A stretch of 64,000 nucleotides of DNA, taken from positions 476,349 through 540,348 of the forward strand of contig NZ_JAPVBJ010000002.1 of assembly GCF_026967985.1 (NCBI RefSeq), given 5' to 3'. Of this stretch, positions 1 to 7,098 are shown one piece after another. Every line of letters begins with the position of its first letter. Positions within the stretch are counted from its first letter, which is position 1. The position numbers were made by a program, and so were the translations under genes. Below the pieces are notes generated by a model. It saw only the letters and a list, made by a program, of their open reading frames with translations. It did not search any database and had not been told where the DNA came from. The stretch comes from Modestobacter sp. VKM Ac-2984 (GTDB taxonomy: Bacteria; Actinomycetota; Actinomycetes; Mycobacteriales; Geodermatophilaceae).

Positions 1-813
1 GCCGCGGCCGAACAGGGCGAAGGCGAGCAGCAGGCCCAGGCCCGGCCCGGGGTTGGCCTCGAGCAGGAACAGGATGGACTGGCCGACCTCGGCCGCCTCG
101 GTGGTGCCCAGCGGGGTGAGGATGCCCTGGTTGATGGCGTTGTTCAGGAACAGGACCTTGGCCGGCTCGATGAAGATCGAGGTCAGCGGCAGCAGGCCGT
201 TGTCGACCAGGACGTCGACCACGTTGGAGGCCAGGTCGCTGAAGGCCTGCACGAACGGCCCGGCGATCACGAAGCCGACGACAGCCAGGAACCCGCCCCA
301 GATGCCGGCGGAGAAGTTGTTGACCAGCATCTCGAAGCCGGGCCGGATCTTGTGCGCCCACAGCGCGTCGAGCTTCTTCATCGACCAGCCGGCGAGCGGG
401 CCCATCACCATGGCGCCCAGGAACATCGGCACGTCGGCGCCGGTGATGGCGCCGATGGTGGCGATCGCGCCGACGACGCCGCCGCGGAGGTTGTCGTCGT
501 ACATCATCCGGCCGCCGGTGTAGCCGATGAGCAGCGGCAGGAGGTACGTGATCATCGGGCCGACGATCCCGGTGCCCTCGGCGCCGGAGCCCCAGGCGCC
601 AAGCTCCTCGACGAAGCCGTAGCCGCCCTCGTAGCCCAGCGCGTCGCCGATCAGGGTGATCCAGCCGGTCTCGATGAACAGGGCGGTGATCAGGCCCCAG
701 GCGATGAACGCGCCGATGTTCGGCAGCACCATGTTCGACAGGAAGGTGCCGAACCGCTGCACGTGCAGCCGCATCCCTCCTGAGCGCGCGGCGGGATGGG
801 TGGTCGTGGCCAT
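1..813 (-). CDS. mtlA: PTS mannitol-type permease, IIC(B) component (3' end outside window)
   Basis: Membrane permease of a sugar-alcohol phosphotransferase system, which imports and phosphorylates mannitol or a related hexitol. The 271 visible codons are the N-terminal IIC part: several hydrophobic segments and the family-type stretch NNAINQGILTPLG. The IIB (and any IIA) domain would lie beyond base 1, so whether this is IIC, IICB or IICBA cannot be told. The ATG at 813 has a strong AGGAGG-type site just upstream. A second in-frame ATG (codon 14) also sits directly behind an AGGAGGG run and is a less likely alternative. It diverges from the zinc dehydrogenase at 1089, and the shared 275-bp gap holds a CRP-like site. 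Mannitol specificity is inferred from similarity; the family call is firm. Confidence 0.9.
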   Translation of the reverse strand, partial: MATTTHPAARSGGMRLHVQRFGTFLSNMVLPNIGAFIAWGLITALFIETGWITLIGDALGYEGGYGFVEELGAWGSGAEGTGIVGPMITYLLPLLIGYTGGRMMYDDNLRGGVVGAIATIGAITGADVPMFLGAMVMGPLAGWSMKKLDALWAHKIRPGFEMLVNNFSAGIWGGFLAVVGFVIAGPFVQAFSDLASNVVDVLVDNGLLPLTSIFIEPAKVLFLNNAINQGILTPLGTTEAAEVGQSILFLLEANPGPGLGLLLAFALFGRG

Positions 814-888
814 GAGGGGCCCTCCTGAGCTGGATCGGCAACCGCGATCGACAGGGGTCGTTCGGGCGTCTGACTGAACGATCGATCG

Positions 889-904
889 TGTGACGGCGAT
901 CACC
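889..904. promoter_or_regulatory. CRP/GlxR-like operator
   Basis: TGTGA-CGGCGA-TCACC matches the CRP/GlxR consensus TGTGA-N6-TCACA at 9 of 10 defined bases. It lies between the divergent PTS permease (starts at 813) and the dehydrogenase (starts at 1089), where catabolite control of a sugar-alcohol locus is expected. Match and position are seen; binding is inferred. Confidence 0.5.
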
Positions 905-908
905 CGGA

Positions 909-928
909 TCTGTGTATGTCTGTGTATC
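909..928. repeat. Tandem 10-bp repeat in divergent promoter region
   Basis: TCTGTGTATG is followed at once by TCTGTGTATC, two copies differing only in the last base, 5 bp downstream of the CRP-like site. It is an AT-richer patch in a GC-rich region, so it may mark promoter DNA or a regulator site. No function can be assigned. Confidence 0.5.
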
Positions 929-1088
929 AAGCGTTCAAGCGCGGGTCAAGAGCGGAGAAACCCACACGATCACAGAGAGACCCACCCAACCGGGTGTACG
1001 GCTCCCGTCCTACAGTGATCGGCGACACCCAGTCAGTGGCCCGCGGCGCCGGACGGCGTCACCGTCGACACAGCACTCGGAGGACGAC

Positions 1089-2147
1089 ATGAAGGCCCTG
1101 CGGTTCTACGCCCCTGAGGACGTGCGGCTCGAGGACGTCCCCGAGTCCGAGTGCGGCCCGGACGAGATCAAGCTCAAGGTCAAGAACTGCTCGACCTGCG
1201 GCACCGACGTCAAGATCTTCCACAACGGTCACCAGAACCTCTCCCCGCCGCGCACGATCGGGCACGAGATCGCCGGCGAGGTGGTCGAGGTCGGCGCGAA
1301 CGTCAACACCACCTACGGCAGCTCCTGGGCGCCGGGCGACCGGGCGCAGGTCATCGCCGCGGTGCCGTGCGGGGAGTGCCACGAGTGCCGCAAGGGCTGG
1401 ATGGCGGTCTGCCAGAACCAGACCTCGGTGGGCTACCAGTACGACGGCGGCTTCGCCGAGTACATGATCGTCCCGCAGCAGGTGCTCAAGGTCGACGGCC
1501 TCAACCGGATCCCGGACAACGTCGGCTACGACGAGGCCTCGGCCGCCGAGCCGTTCGCCTGCGCCATCAACGCCCAGGAGCTGCTCGGCATCGAGGAGGG
1601 CGACACCCTCGTCGTCTTCGGCGCCGGGCCGATCGGCTGCATGCACATCCGGATCGCCCGCGGCGTGCACAAGGTCGGGAAGGTCATCCTGGTCGACGTC
1701 AACGCCGAGCGGCTGGAGATGTCGGCCAACGCCGTCCAGCCCGACGAGGTCATCAACGGCACCGAGACCGACGTGGTCGCCCGGGTCCTGGAGCTCACCG
1801 AGGGCCGGGGCGCCGACGTCATCATCACCGCGACGGCGGCGAACGTCACCCAGGAGCAGGCCATCGCGATGGCCGCCCGCAACGGCCGGATCTCCTTCTT
1901 CGGCGGCCTGCCCAAGACGAACCCGACGATCACCTGCGACTCCAACGTCGTGCACTACCGGCAGCTGCACATCCACGGCGCCAACGGGTCCGCGCCGGAG
2001 CACAACAAGCGGGCACTGGAGTACATCTCCACCGGTCAGGTGCCGGTCAAGGACCTGATCACCGAGCACCTGCCGCTCGACCGCGTCCTCGACGCCTTCT
2101 CCATCGTGCAGAAGGGCGAGGCGATCAAGGTCACCGTCGAGCCCTGA
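1089..2147 (+). CDS. Zinc-dependent alcohol/polyol dehydrogenase (medium-chain family)
   Basis: 352-aa medium-chain dehydrogenase, probably NAD(P)-dependent oxidation of a polyol or polyol phosphate. Visible catalytic-zinc residues are C37 (STCGTD) and H59-E60 (GHE). All four structural-zinc cysteines are present at about 94, 97, 100 and 108. The Rossmann segment carries VFGAGPIGC. The ATG at 1089 follows GGAGG by 6 nt; an in-frame reading open further upstream has no support. It diverges from the mannitol-type PTS permease, so it plausibly oxidises the imported sugar alcohol in place of a classical MtlD. That pairing is inference. Family members annotated as sorbitol, L-iditol or galactitol-phosphate dehydrogenases look alike, so the substrate is open. 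Confidence 0.88.
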   Translation: MKALRFYAPEDVRLEDVPESECGPDEIKLKVKNCSTCGTDVKIFHNGHQNLSPPRTIGHEIAGEVVEVGANVNTTYGSSWAPGDRAQVIAAVPCGECHECRKGWMAVCQNQTSVGYQYDGGFAEYMIVPQQVLKVDGLNRIPDNVGYDEASAAEPFACAINAQELLGIEEGDTLVVFGAGPIGCMHIRIARGVHKVGKVILVDVNAERLEMSANAVQPDEVINGTETDVVARVLELTEGRGADVIITATAANVTQEQAIAMAARNGRISFFGGLPKTNPTITCDSNVVHYRQLHIHGANGSAPEHNKRALEYISTGQVPVKDLITEHLPLDRVLDAFSIVQKGEAIKVTVEP

Positions 2148-2150
2148 GTG

Positions 2151-2208
2151 AGCACTGTGCGCTGCGTGCCCGCTTCCTGGCCGGAACGGTCGCCTGGCGC
2201 ACAGTGCT
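2151..2208. terminator. Bidirectional hairpin terminator candidate
   Basis: Perfect 12-bp inverted repeat, AGCACTGTGCGC (2151-2162) and GCGCACAGTGCT (2197-2208), with a 34-nt spacer. It lies between the convergent ends of the dehydrogenase and threonine dehydratase genes. There is no U-tract, as is common for actinobacterial hairpins. Confidence 0.6.
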
Positions 2209-2232
2209 GCGGGCGTGAGCGGGACGTGGGGG

Positions 2233-3492
2233 CTACACGAGGAAGCGGTAGGCGGTCGTGCCCGGCGCCAGCAGCTGGATCTTCAGCGGGCCCGCCTCGA
2301 TCCGGGCCAGCAGCGGCGCCAGGCCGTCGACGCTGCCCAGCTCGATGCCGGTCAGCGCCGCCCCGGTCTCCCGGTTGTCCCGCTTGACGTACTCGAACAG
2401 CACGATGTCGTCGTCCGGGCCGAGCACCTCGTCGAGGAACCGGCGCAGCGCCCCGGGCTCCTGGGGGAACTCGACCAGGAAGTAGTGCTTGAGGCCCTGG
2501 TGCACCAGGGAGCGCTCGACCACCTCGGCGTACCGGCTGACGTCGTTGTTGCCGCCCGACAGCAGGGCGACGACGGTCTGGCCGGGCTCGACGCGGACCG
2601 AGCCGCCCGTGAGCGCGGCGCTGGCCAGGGCGCCGGCGGGCTCGGCGATCACCCCGTCGACCTGGTAGAGGTCGAGCATCTCGGTGCAGACCTGCCCCTC
2701 GGGCACGGTCACCAGCTCGGCACCCGAGTCGCGGACCAGTGGGAAGGTCACGTCGCCGGCCCGGCGCACCGAGGCGCCGTCGACGAAGGTGTCGATCTCG
2801 GCCAGCTCCACCGGCCGGCCCGCGGCCAGCGCCGCCGCCATGTTCGCGGCCCCGGCCGGCTCCACCCCCACCAGCCGGACGCCGGGGACGTGCTCGCGCA
2901 GCCAGGTGCCGCAGCCGGCCAGCAGCCCGCCCCCGCCGACCGGCAGGACGACGACGTCCGGCGGGGTGTCCAGCTGGCTGAGCAGCTCCATCGCCACGGT
3001 GGCCTGACCGGCGACCGTGGACAGCGCGTCGAAGGCGGGCACCAGCGTGGCCCCGGTCATCGTGGCGTGCTCGGCGGCTGCGGCGGCCGCGTCGTCGTAG
3101 GTGTCGCCGTGGACGACGAGCTCGACCATGTCCCCGCCGAGCGCGGCGATCCGCTGCCGCTTCTGCCGCGGCGTCGTCCCGGGCACGAACACCCGGCCCC
3201 GGACGCCGAGCACCCGGCAGGCGTAGGCGACGCCCTGGCCGTGGTTGCCGGCGCTGGCGGTCACCGCGCCGGCGGCCCGCCCGGCGGCGTCCAGCTGGCT
3301 GATCGTGTTGTAGGCGCCGCGCACCTTGTACGACCGGCCCACCTGCAGGTCCTCGCGCTTGACCCACACGGCGGCGCCGGTCAGCTCCGACAGCCGGGCG
3401 TTGCGCTGCAGCGGCGTCCGTTCGGCGACGCCGGCCAGCCGGGCGGCGGCGGCGGTGACCTCGGTGGAGAAGGAGGTGCGGAGGTCGGTCAC
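2233..3492 (-). CDS. ilvA: Threonine ammonia-lyase (threonine dehydratase), biosynthetic short form
   Basis: 419-aa PLP enzyme converting L-threonine to 2-oxobutyrate, the first committed step to isoleucine. The PLP lysine is K56 in SYKVRGAYN. A glycine-rich phosphate loop (PVGGGGLLAG) and the SGGNND motif follow. The C-terminal ~85 residues (HYFLVEFPQEPGALRRFLDEV) form one ACT-like regulatory domain, which fits the short, single-domain class rather than the two-domain E. coli form. The GTG at 3492 is chosen because GGAGG sits 8 nt upstream; a nearer ATG at 3500 is out of frame and stops at once. The gene stands alone, convergent with the dehydrogenase. Confidence 0.93.
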   Translation of the reverse strand: MTDLRTSFSTEVTAAAARLAGVAERTPLQRNARLSELTGAAVWVKREDLQVGRSYKVRGAYNTISQLDAAGRAAGAVTASAGNHGQGVAYACRVLGVRGRVFVPGTTPRQKRQRIAALGGDMVELVVHGDTYDDAAAAAAEHATMTGATLVPAFDALSTVAGQATVAMELLSQLDTPPDVVVLPVGGGGLLAGCGTWLREHVPGVRLVGVEPAGAANMAAALAAGRPVELAEIDTFVDGASVRRAGDVTFPLVRDSGAELVTVPEGQVCTEMLDLYQVDGVIAEPAGALASAALTGGSVRVEPGQTVVALLSGGNNDVSRYAEVVERSLVHQGLKHYFLVEFPQEPGALRRFLDEVLGPDDDIVLFEYVKRDNRETGAALTGIELGSVDGLAPLLARIEAGPLKIQLLAPGTTAYRFLV

Positions 3493-3530
3493 CGGCCCAT
3501 CCTCCCCGACGCCCCGCGGGCGCCGAGTGG

Positions 3531-3722
3531 TCAGTACTGGTCGCCCGTCTCCGCGTGTCGGCGCGTGTCGACGACCGCAACTGCGCACTCGCCGGGAGTC
3601 CGCCGGCCGGACGGGCGACGGTGGGGTGTCCGGCGGCGGGGCTGGTGCCGCCGCTGCCGCGCCTCCTCGGCGAGCTGACGGGCGGCCAGGACGCTGGCCG
3701 TCTCCGCGTCGTCCCAGCCCAT
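3531..3722 (-). CDS. Small Arg-rich hypothetical protein, coupled to DUF4190-type gene
   Basis: A 63-aa reading frame whose ATG (3722-3720) overlaps the TGA of the preceding gene as TGATG, a usual sign of translational coupling. The first half (MGWDDAETASVLAARQLAEEARQRR) looks like an amphipathic acidic-to-basic helix; the rest is Arg/Pro-rich and low in complexity. I recognise no family. Antisense GC-rich frames can look like this by chance, so the call rests mainly on the stop-start overlap. Confidence 0.4.
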   Translation of the reverse strand: MGWDDAETASVLAARQLAEEARQRRHQPRRRTPHRRPSGRRTPGECAVAVVDTRRHAETGDQY

Positions 3723-3994
3723 CAGGAGTCGGCGCCGAAGGCGGCCCACAGGATCAGCGCGGCGATCGCGGCCACCTGCAGCAGCGACACGGTCATCCCG
3801 GCGAGGGCGAGCCCGCGGCCGCGGGTGCCGTCCCGGCGGGTGTTGCGCAGGCCCAGGGCGCTGAAGGCGATGCCCAGCGGGAAGAGGACGAACGCGAAGA
3901 CCAGGCCGAGGACGGCCATGGCATCGGTGCCCACGGCCCGGACGGGCCAGTTCTGCGGGTCGAGGTGGACGGTGGACGTCTCCGTGTCGTTCAT
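3722..3994 (-). CDS. Small membrane protein, DUF4190-like
   Basis: 90-aa protein with two hydrophobic segments, AMAVLGLVFAFVLFPLGIAFSALG and a C-terminal LALAGMTVSLLQVAAIAALILW. They are separated by a basic, glycine-rich loop (RNTRRDGTRGRGLAL), the layout of DUF4190 proteins. Function is unknown for the family. The ATG at 3994 (MNDTETS) is preferred because a weak GGACAGG lies upstream; another in-frame start 12 codons earlier has no ribosome site. Its stop overlaps the start of a small ORF (TGATG), and it diverges from the histidine kinase at 4116. Confidence 0.7.
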   Translation of the reverse strand: MNDTETSTVHLDPQNWPVRAVGTDAMAVLGLVFAFVLFPLGIAFSALGLRNTRRDGTRGRGLALAGMTVSLLQVAAIAALILWAAFGADS

Positions 3995-4115
3995 GGCACG
4001 AGCCTGTCCGGCGCCGGGGGGTGCGGACATCGGCCGGAGGTGGTCGGCCCTCTGCTACGAAAGTCGCAGGTCATCGACCCGGTCGTCAGCCCGTCGGGGG
4101 ACGGCGCGAGGACGG

Positions 4116-5366
4116 ATGATCTCTACGCTCACCCCCGTGGAGACGGGTGGCGGGACGGCGGTCGACGGGTCCGGTGCCCGGCGGTGGCCCTGGGCGCGGT
4201 TGCGCGACCTGGCCTTCGTGTCGCTCGGCGTGCTGGGGGCGGCCTCCCTGGTCGTCGGTGAGGGCCCCGTGGCCGACTTCGCCGCCCGGACGTGGCTCCA
4301 GGCCCTGGGGACGCTGGTGCTGGCCGTCGCCCTGTGGTGGCGCCGGCGGTACCCGGTGCACGTGGCGCTGCTGGGCTGCGTCGTCGGAGCTGCGGGGGGC
4401 TCGTGGCTGCCGGTGTGGCTGGCCCTGCTGACCGTGGCCATCCGGCACCGCGACCGGTGGCTGGTGCTGGTGCTGTGCGCGGCCGCAGTTGCGCTGGTGG
4501 TGAGCGCGGCGACCGAGGCGGGGCTCGAGCCGGCCGTCCTGCTGGACCCCTTCTCGGCCGCGATCCTGGCGGCCTACGGGCTGGCCGCGGTCGTCTTCCC
4601 GGTGCTGCTGGGCGCCTACCTCGGTGCCCGCCGCGACCTGGTGCAGTCGCTGCAGGAGCGGGTCGTCCAGACCCAGGCCGAGCAGCGGCTGCGGGTTGAG
4701 CAGACCCGGCAGGCTGAACGCACCCGCATCGCCCGGGAGATGCACGACGTGCTGGCGCACCGGATGTCCCTGGTGGCGCTGCACGCCGGCGGCCTGGAGG
4801 TCAACCCGACGGCCGGTCCGGCAGAGGTCGAGCAGTCCGCCGCCCTGATCCGCACCACCGCCCGGCAGGCGCTGGAGGAGCTCCGCACCGTCCTGGGTGT
4901 GCTGCGGGCCGACACCGGCTCCGCACCCCAGGCCGACGCCGAGCTGCTGCCGCAGCCCACCCTCGCCGACGTCGACCGACTGGTCCGGGCGAGTTCGGCG
5001 GCGGGCGTCGCCGTGCACCTGCACCTCGACCTGCCCGAGGGGCAGACCCCGCCCCCGATCGTGGGCCGCACCGCGCACCGGGTCGTGCGGGAGGCCCTCA
5101 CGAACGTGCACAAGCACGCCGCCGGCGGCACGGCCACCGTGCTCCTGACCGGGGAGCCCGGCAGCGGCCTGCAGGTCCGGGTGCACAACAGCGCCCCGGC
5201 CACGGCGGCGGCACCGTTGGTGCCCGGGGCCGGCCTCGGGCTCCTGGGCCTGCGGGAACGGGTGGAGCTGGTGGGTGGCCGGCTCAGCACGGGGGCGCAG
5301 CCCGACGGCTTCCTGGTGCACGCCGACCTGCCCTGGCCCGACGGCGGGGACGGGGAGCTCGCGTGA
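4116..5366 (+). CDS. Sensor histidine kinase, NarL-partner (HisKA_3) type
   Basis: 416-aa membrane histidine kinase. Residues ~30-170 hold about four to five membrane helices with almost no extracellular loop, so it probably senses something in or at the membrane. The dimerisation/phosphoacceptor segment is RIAREMHDVLAHRMSL with phospho-His at H210. The ATPase domain has N-box-like REALTNVHKHA and G-box GLGLLGLRERV. The start at 4116 has GAGG about 6 nt upstream; a GTG at 4137 is an alternative. Its TGA overlaps the GTG of the response regulator (GTGA), so the two are co-translated. The signal is unknown. Confidence 0.92.
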   Translation: MISTLTPVETGGGTAVDGSGARRWPWARLRDLAFVSLGVLGAASLVVGEGPVADFAARTWLQALGTLVLAVALWWRRRYPVHVALLGCVVGAAGGSWLPVWLALLTVAIRHRDRWLVLVLCAAAVALVVSAATEAGLEPAVLLDPFSAAILAAYGLAAVVFPVLLGAYLGARRDLVQSLQERVVQTQAEQRLRVEQTRQAERTRIAREMHDVLAHRMSLVALHAGGLEVNPTAGPAEVEQSAALIRTTARQALEELRTVLGVLRADTGSAPQADAELLPQPTLADVDRLVRASSAAGVAVHLHLDLPEGQTPPPIVGRTAHRVVREALTNVHKHAAGGTATVLLTGEPGSGLQVRVHNSAPATAAAPLVPGAGLGLLGLRERVELVGGRLSTGAQPDGFLVHADLPWPDGGDGELA

Positions 5367-6034
5367 GCGGATCGGGAGCCGACTCCGTGCGCCTGTTGCT
5401 GGTCGACGACGACGCGCTGGTGCGGGCGGGCCTGCGCGCCGTGCTCGCCAGCGCCCCGGACCTGCGCGTGGTCGGTGAGGCCGGGGACGGCGCGGAGGCG
5501 CTCGACGCCGCGCTCCGGTTCCGGCCGGACGTCGTCCTGATGGACGTGCGGATGCCGCGGATGGACGGGCTGGCCGCCACGGCCGCGCTCACCGCACGCC
5601 CCGATGCCCCCCGGGTGCTGGTGCTGACCACCTTCGACCTGGACGAGCACGTCTTCGGTGCGCTGCAGGCCGGCGCCAGCGGCTTCCTGCTGAAGGACAC
5701 CCCGCCGCGGGAGCTGGTGCAGGCGGTCCGGGTGGTCGCCGCCGGGGAGGCCATGCTCTCCCCGACCGCTACGCGGCGGCTGATCACCCGCTACACCGCC
5801 ACGGGCGCCGACGCCCGCCGGCAGGAGGCGCGGGGGCGGATCGAGGCCCTCACCGAGCGGGAGCGCGAGGTGCTGCTGGCCGTGGGGCGCGGCCTGTCCA
5901 ACGCGGAGATCGGCCGGGAGTTGTTCCTCAGCGAGGCCACGGTGAAGTCGCACGTCTCGCGGGTCTTCACCAAGCTGGGGACGGCCAACCGGGTCCAGGT
6001 GGCCATCCTCGCCCACGTCGCCGGGCTGCTCTGA
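5363..6034 (+). CDS. LuxR/NarL-family response regulator
   Basis: 223-aa response regulator, partner of the overlapping kinase. The receiver domain (about 9-125) has acidic pocket LVDDD, phospho-Asp D61 in LMDVRMP, a T in VLTTFD and the conserved K in LLKD. The C-terminal LuxR helix-turn-helix (about 158-220) contains LTEREREVLLAVGRGLSNAEIGRELFLSE followed by TVKSHVSRVFTKL. The GTG start overlaps the kinase stop by 4 nt. Targets are unknown; the upstream membrane-protein gene on the other strand is a natural candidate by position only. Confidence 0.94.
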   Translation: MSGSGADSVRLLLVDDDALVRAGLRAVLASAPDLRVVGEAGDGAEALDAALRFRPDVVLMDVRMPRMDGLAATAALTARPDAPRVLVLTTFDLDEHVFGALQAGASGFLLKDTPPRELVQAVRVVAAGEAMLSPTATRRLITRYTATGADARRQEARGRIEALTEREREVLLAVGRGLSNAEIGRELFLSEATVKSHVSRVFTKLGTANRVQVAILAHVAGLL

Positions 6035-6049
6035 CCGACGGTCGGTCAG
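6031..6049. terminator. Perfect palindrome enclosing two convergent stop codons
   Basis: CTGACCGAC-G-GTCGGTCAG is a perfect 9-bp inverted repeat around one central base. The left arm contains the TGA of the response regulator (6032-6034); the right arm contains the stop of the minus-strand SDR (6046-6048). With a 1-nt loop it is less clearly a terminator than a symmetric stop or operator-like element. Confidence 0.5.
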
Positions 6050-6966
6050 ATGCCCCGGAACCTGCCCCGCACGGCCTCCTTCTCCGGCACCGGCGCGAAC
6101 ACGTTGCCGGTGGTCGGCCCCACCGAGTCGCGGGCCATGCCGAACACCTTGAGCAGCGGGCCGACCAGCGCGTCGAACACCGGCGGGAAGAGCCGGAACC
6201 CGGCGATGATCACCGGGTTGGCGATCCCGGACTGCTGGAGCCGGCGCGGCTTCGACACCTGTGCCAGCACCGCCCGGGCGACCCGCTCGGGGGTGTAGAC
6301 CGGGGGCGGCGGGTGCCCGGTGTTGCCCAGCACAGTGGCGGCCTGGCCGTAGATCGGCGTCGTCGTCCCGCCCGGGGCGACGGCGGAGACGTGCACGTCG
6401 GGCAGCTCGCGCAGCTCCTGCTGCAGGGTGCGGATCAGCCCGAGCTGGCCCCACTTGGCGGCCACGTAGGCGCCCATCGTGGGCGCGGTGATCGAGGCCA
6501 GCAGCGAGCTGACGACGACGACGTGCCCGCGCCGCTGGGCCCGCAGCACCGGCAGCGCGGCCTGGAAGACGTGGAACGTGCCCTGGACGGCGGTGTCCAC
6601 GACGCGCTGGAAGACGGCGGGGTCCAGGTCCTCGACCCGGCCGTAGGCCATCACGGTGGCGGAGTGGACGACGACGTCCAGCCGGCCGAAGGTGCCGGTC
6701 GCGCGGTCGACGGCGGACTGCACGGCCGCGGCGTCCAGGACGTCGGCCGGCACGCACTCGACGGCCGTGGCGCCGGCGGCCCGGCAGTCGGCGGCGGCGT
6801 CGGCGAGCGTGGTGGAGCTGCGGGACACCAGCACGAGGGCGGCGCCGCGCCGGGCGAACTCGATCGCGCTGGCCCGGCCGATGCCGCTGGAGGCGCCGGT
6901 GACGAGCACGACCTCCTTCAGCGCGCGGGCGGAGGAGACGTCGTCAGCCGTGGTCTGGGCGGTCAC
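6046..6966 (-). CDS. Short-chain dehydrogenase/reductase
   Basis: 306-aa SDR oxidoreductase. The nucleotide-binding motif is VTGASSGIGRAS and the catalytic set is S (VVSSLLAS), Y167 and K171 (YVAAK). The usual NNAG is replaced by HSATV, seen in some longer SDRs. The ~60-residue C-terminal extension (FRLFPPVFDALVGPLLKVFGMARDS) is hydrophobic and may touch a membrane or lipid substrate. I take the GTG at 6966 (VTAQTT); an in-frame GTG at 7002 is possible, and neither has a good ribosome site. It is convergent with the response regulator and diverges from pyruvate carboxylase. Substrate unknown. Confidence 0.85.
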   Translation of the reverse strand: MTAQTTADDVSSARALKEVVLVTGASSGIGRASAIEFARRGAALVLVSRSSTTLADAAADCRAAGATAVECVPADVLDAAAVQSAVDRATGTFGRLDVVVHSATVMAYGRVEDLDPAVFQRVVDTAVQGTFHVFQAALPVLRAQRRGHVVVVSSLLASITAPTMGAYVAAKWGQLGLIRTLQQELRELPDVHVSAVAPGGTTTPIYGQAATVLGNTGHPPPPVYTPERVARAVLAQVSKPRRLQQSGIANPVIIAGFRLFPPVFDALVGPLLKVFGMARDSVGPTTGNVFAPVPEKEAVRGRFRGI

Positions 6967-7098
6967 GTGCGGGACGTACCCGGTGCAGCGCCCGGCACGC
7001 ACGTTGTGCGCAACGGGGCCACCGGGCAGCCGGGTGCGCCGCTAGCGTCGGCCCCGAGGGCGTGCGTGCCGGCGCTCCCCGACACGAGAGGGGCACCC

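Noticed and set aside
352-783. Plus-strand frames in the first 0.8 kb
   Set aside because: Antisense to the PTS permease, whose translation has membrane helices and a family motif.
909-928. Tandem repeat as a CRISPR or VNTR start
   Set aside because: Only two 10-bp copies, no spacers.
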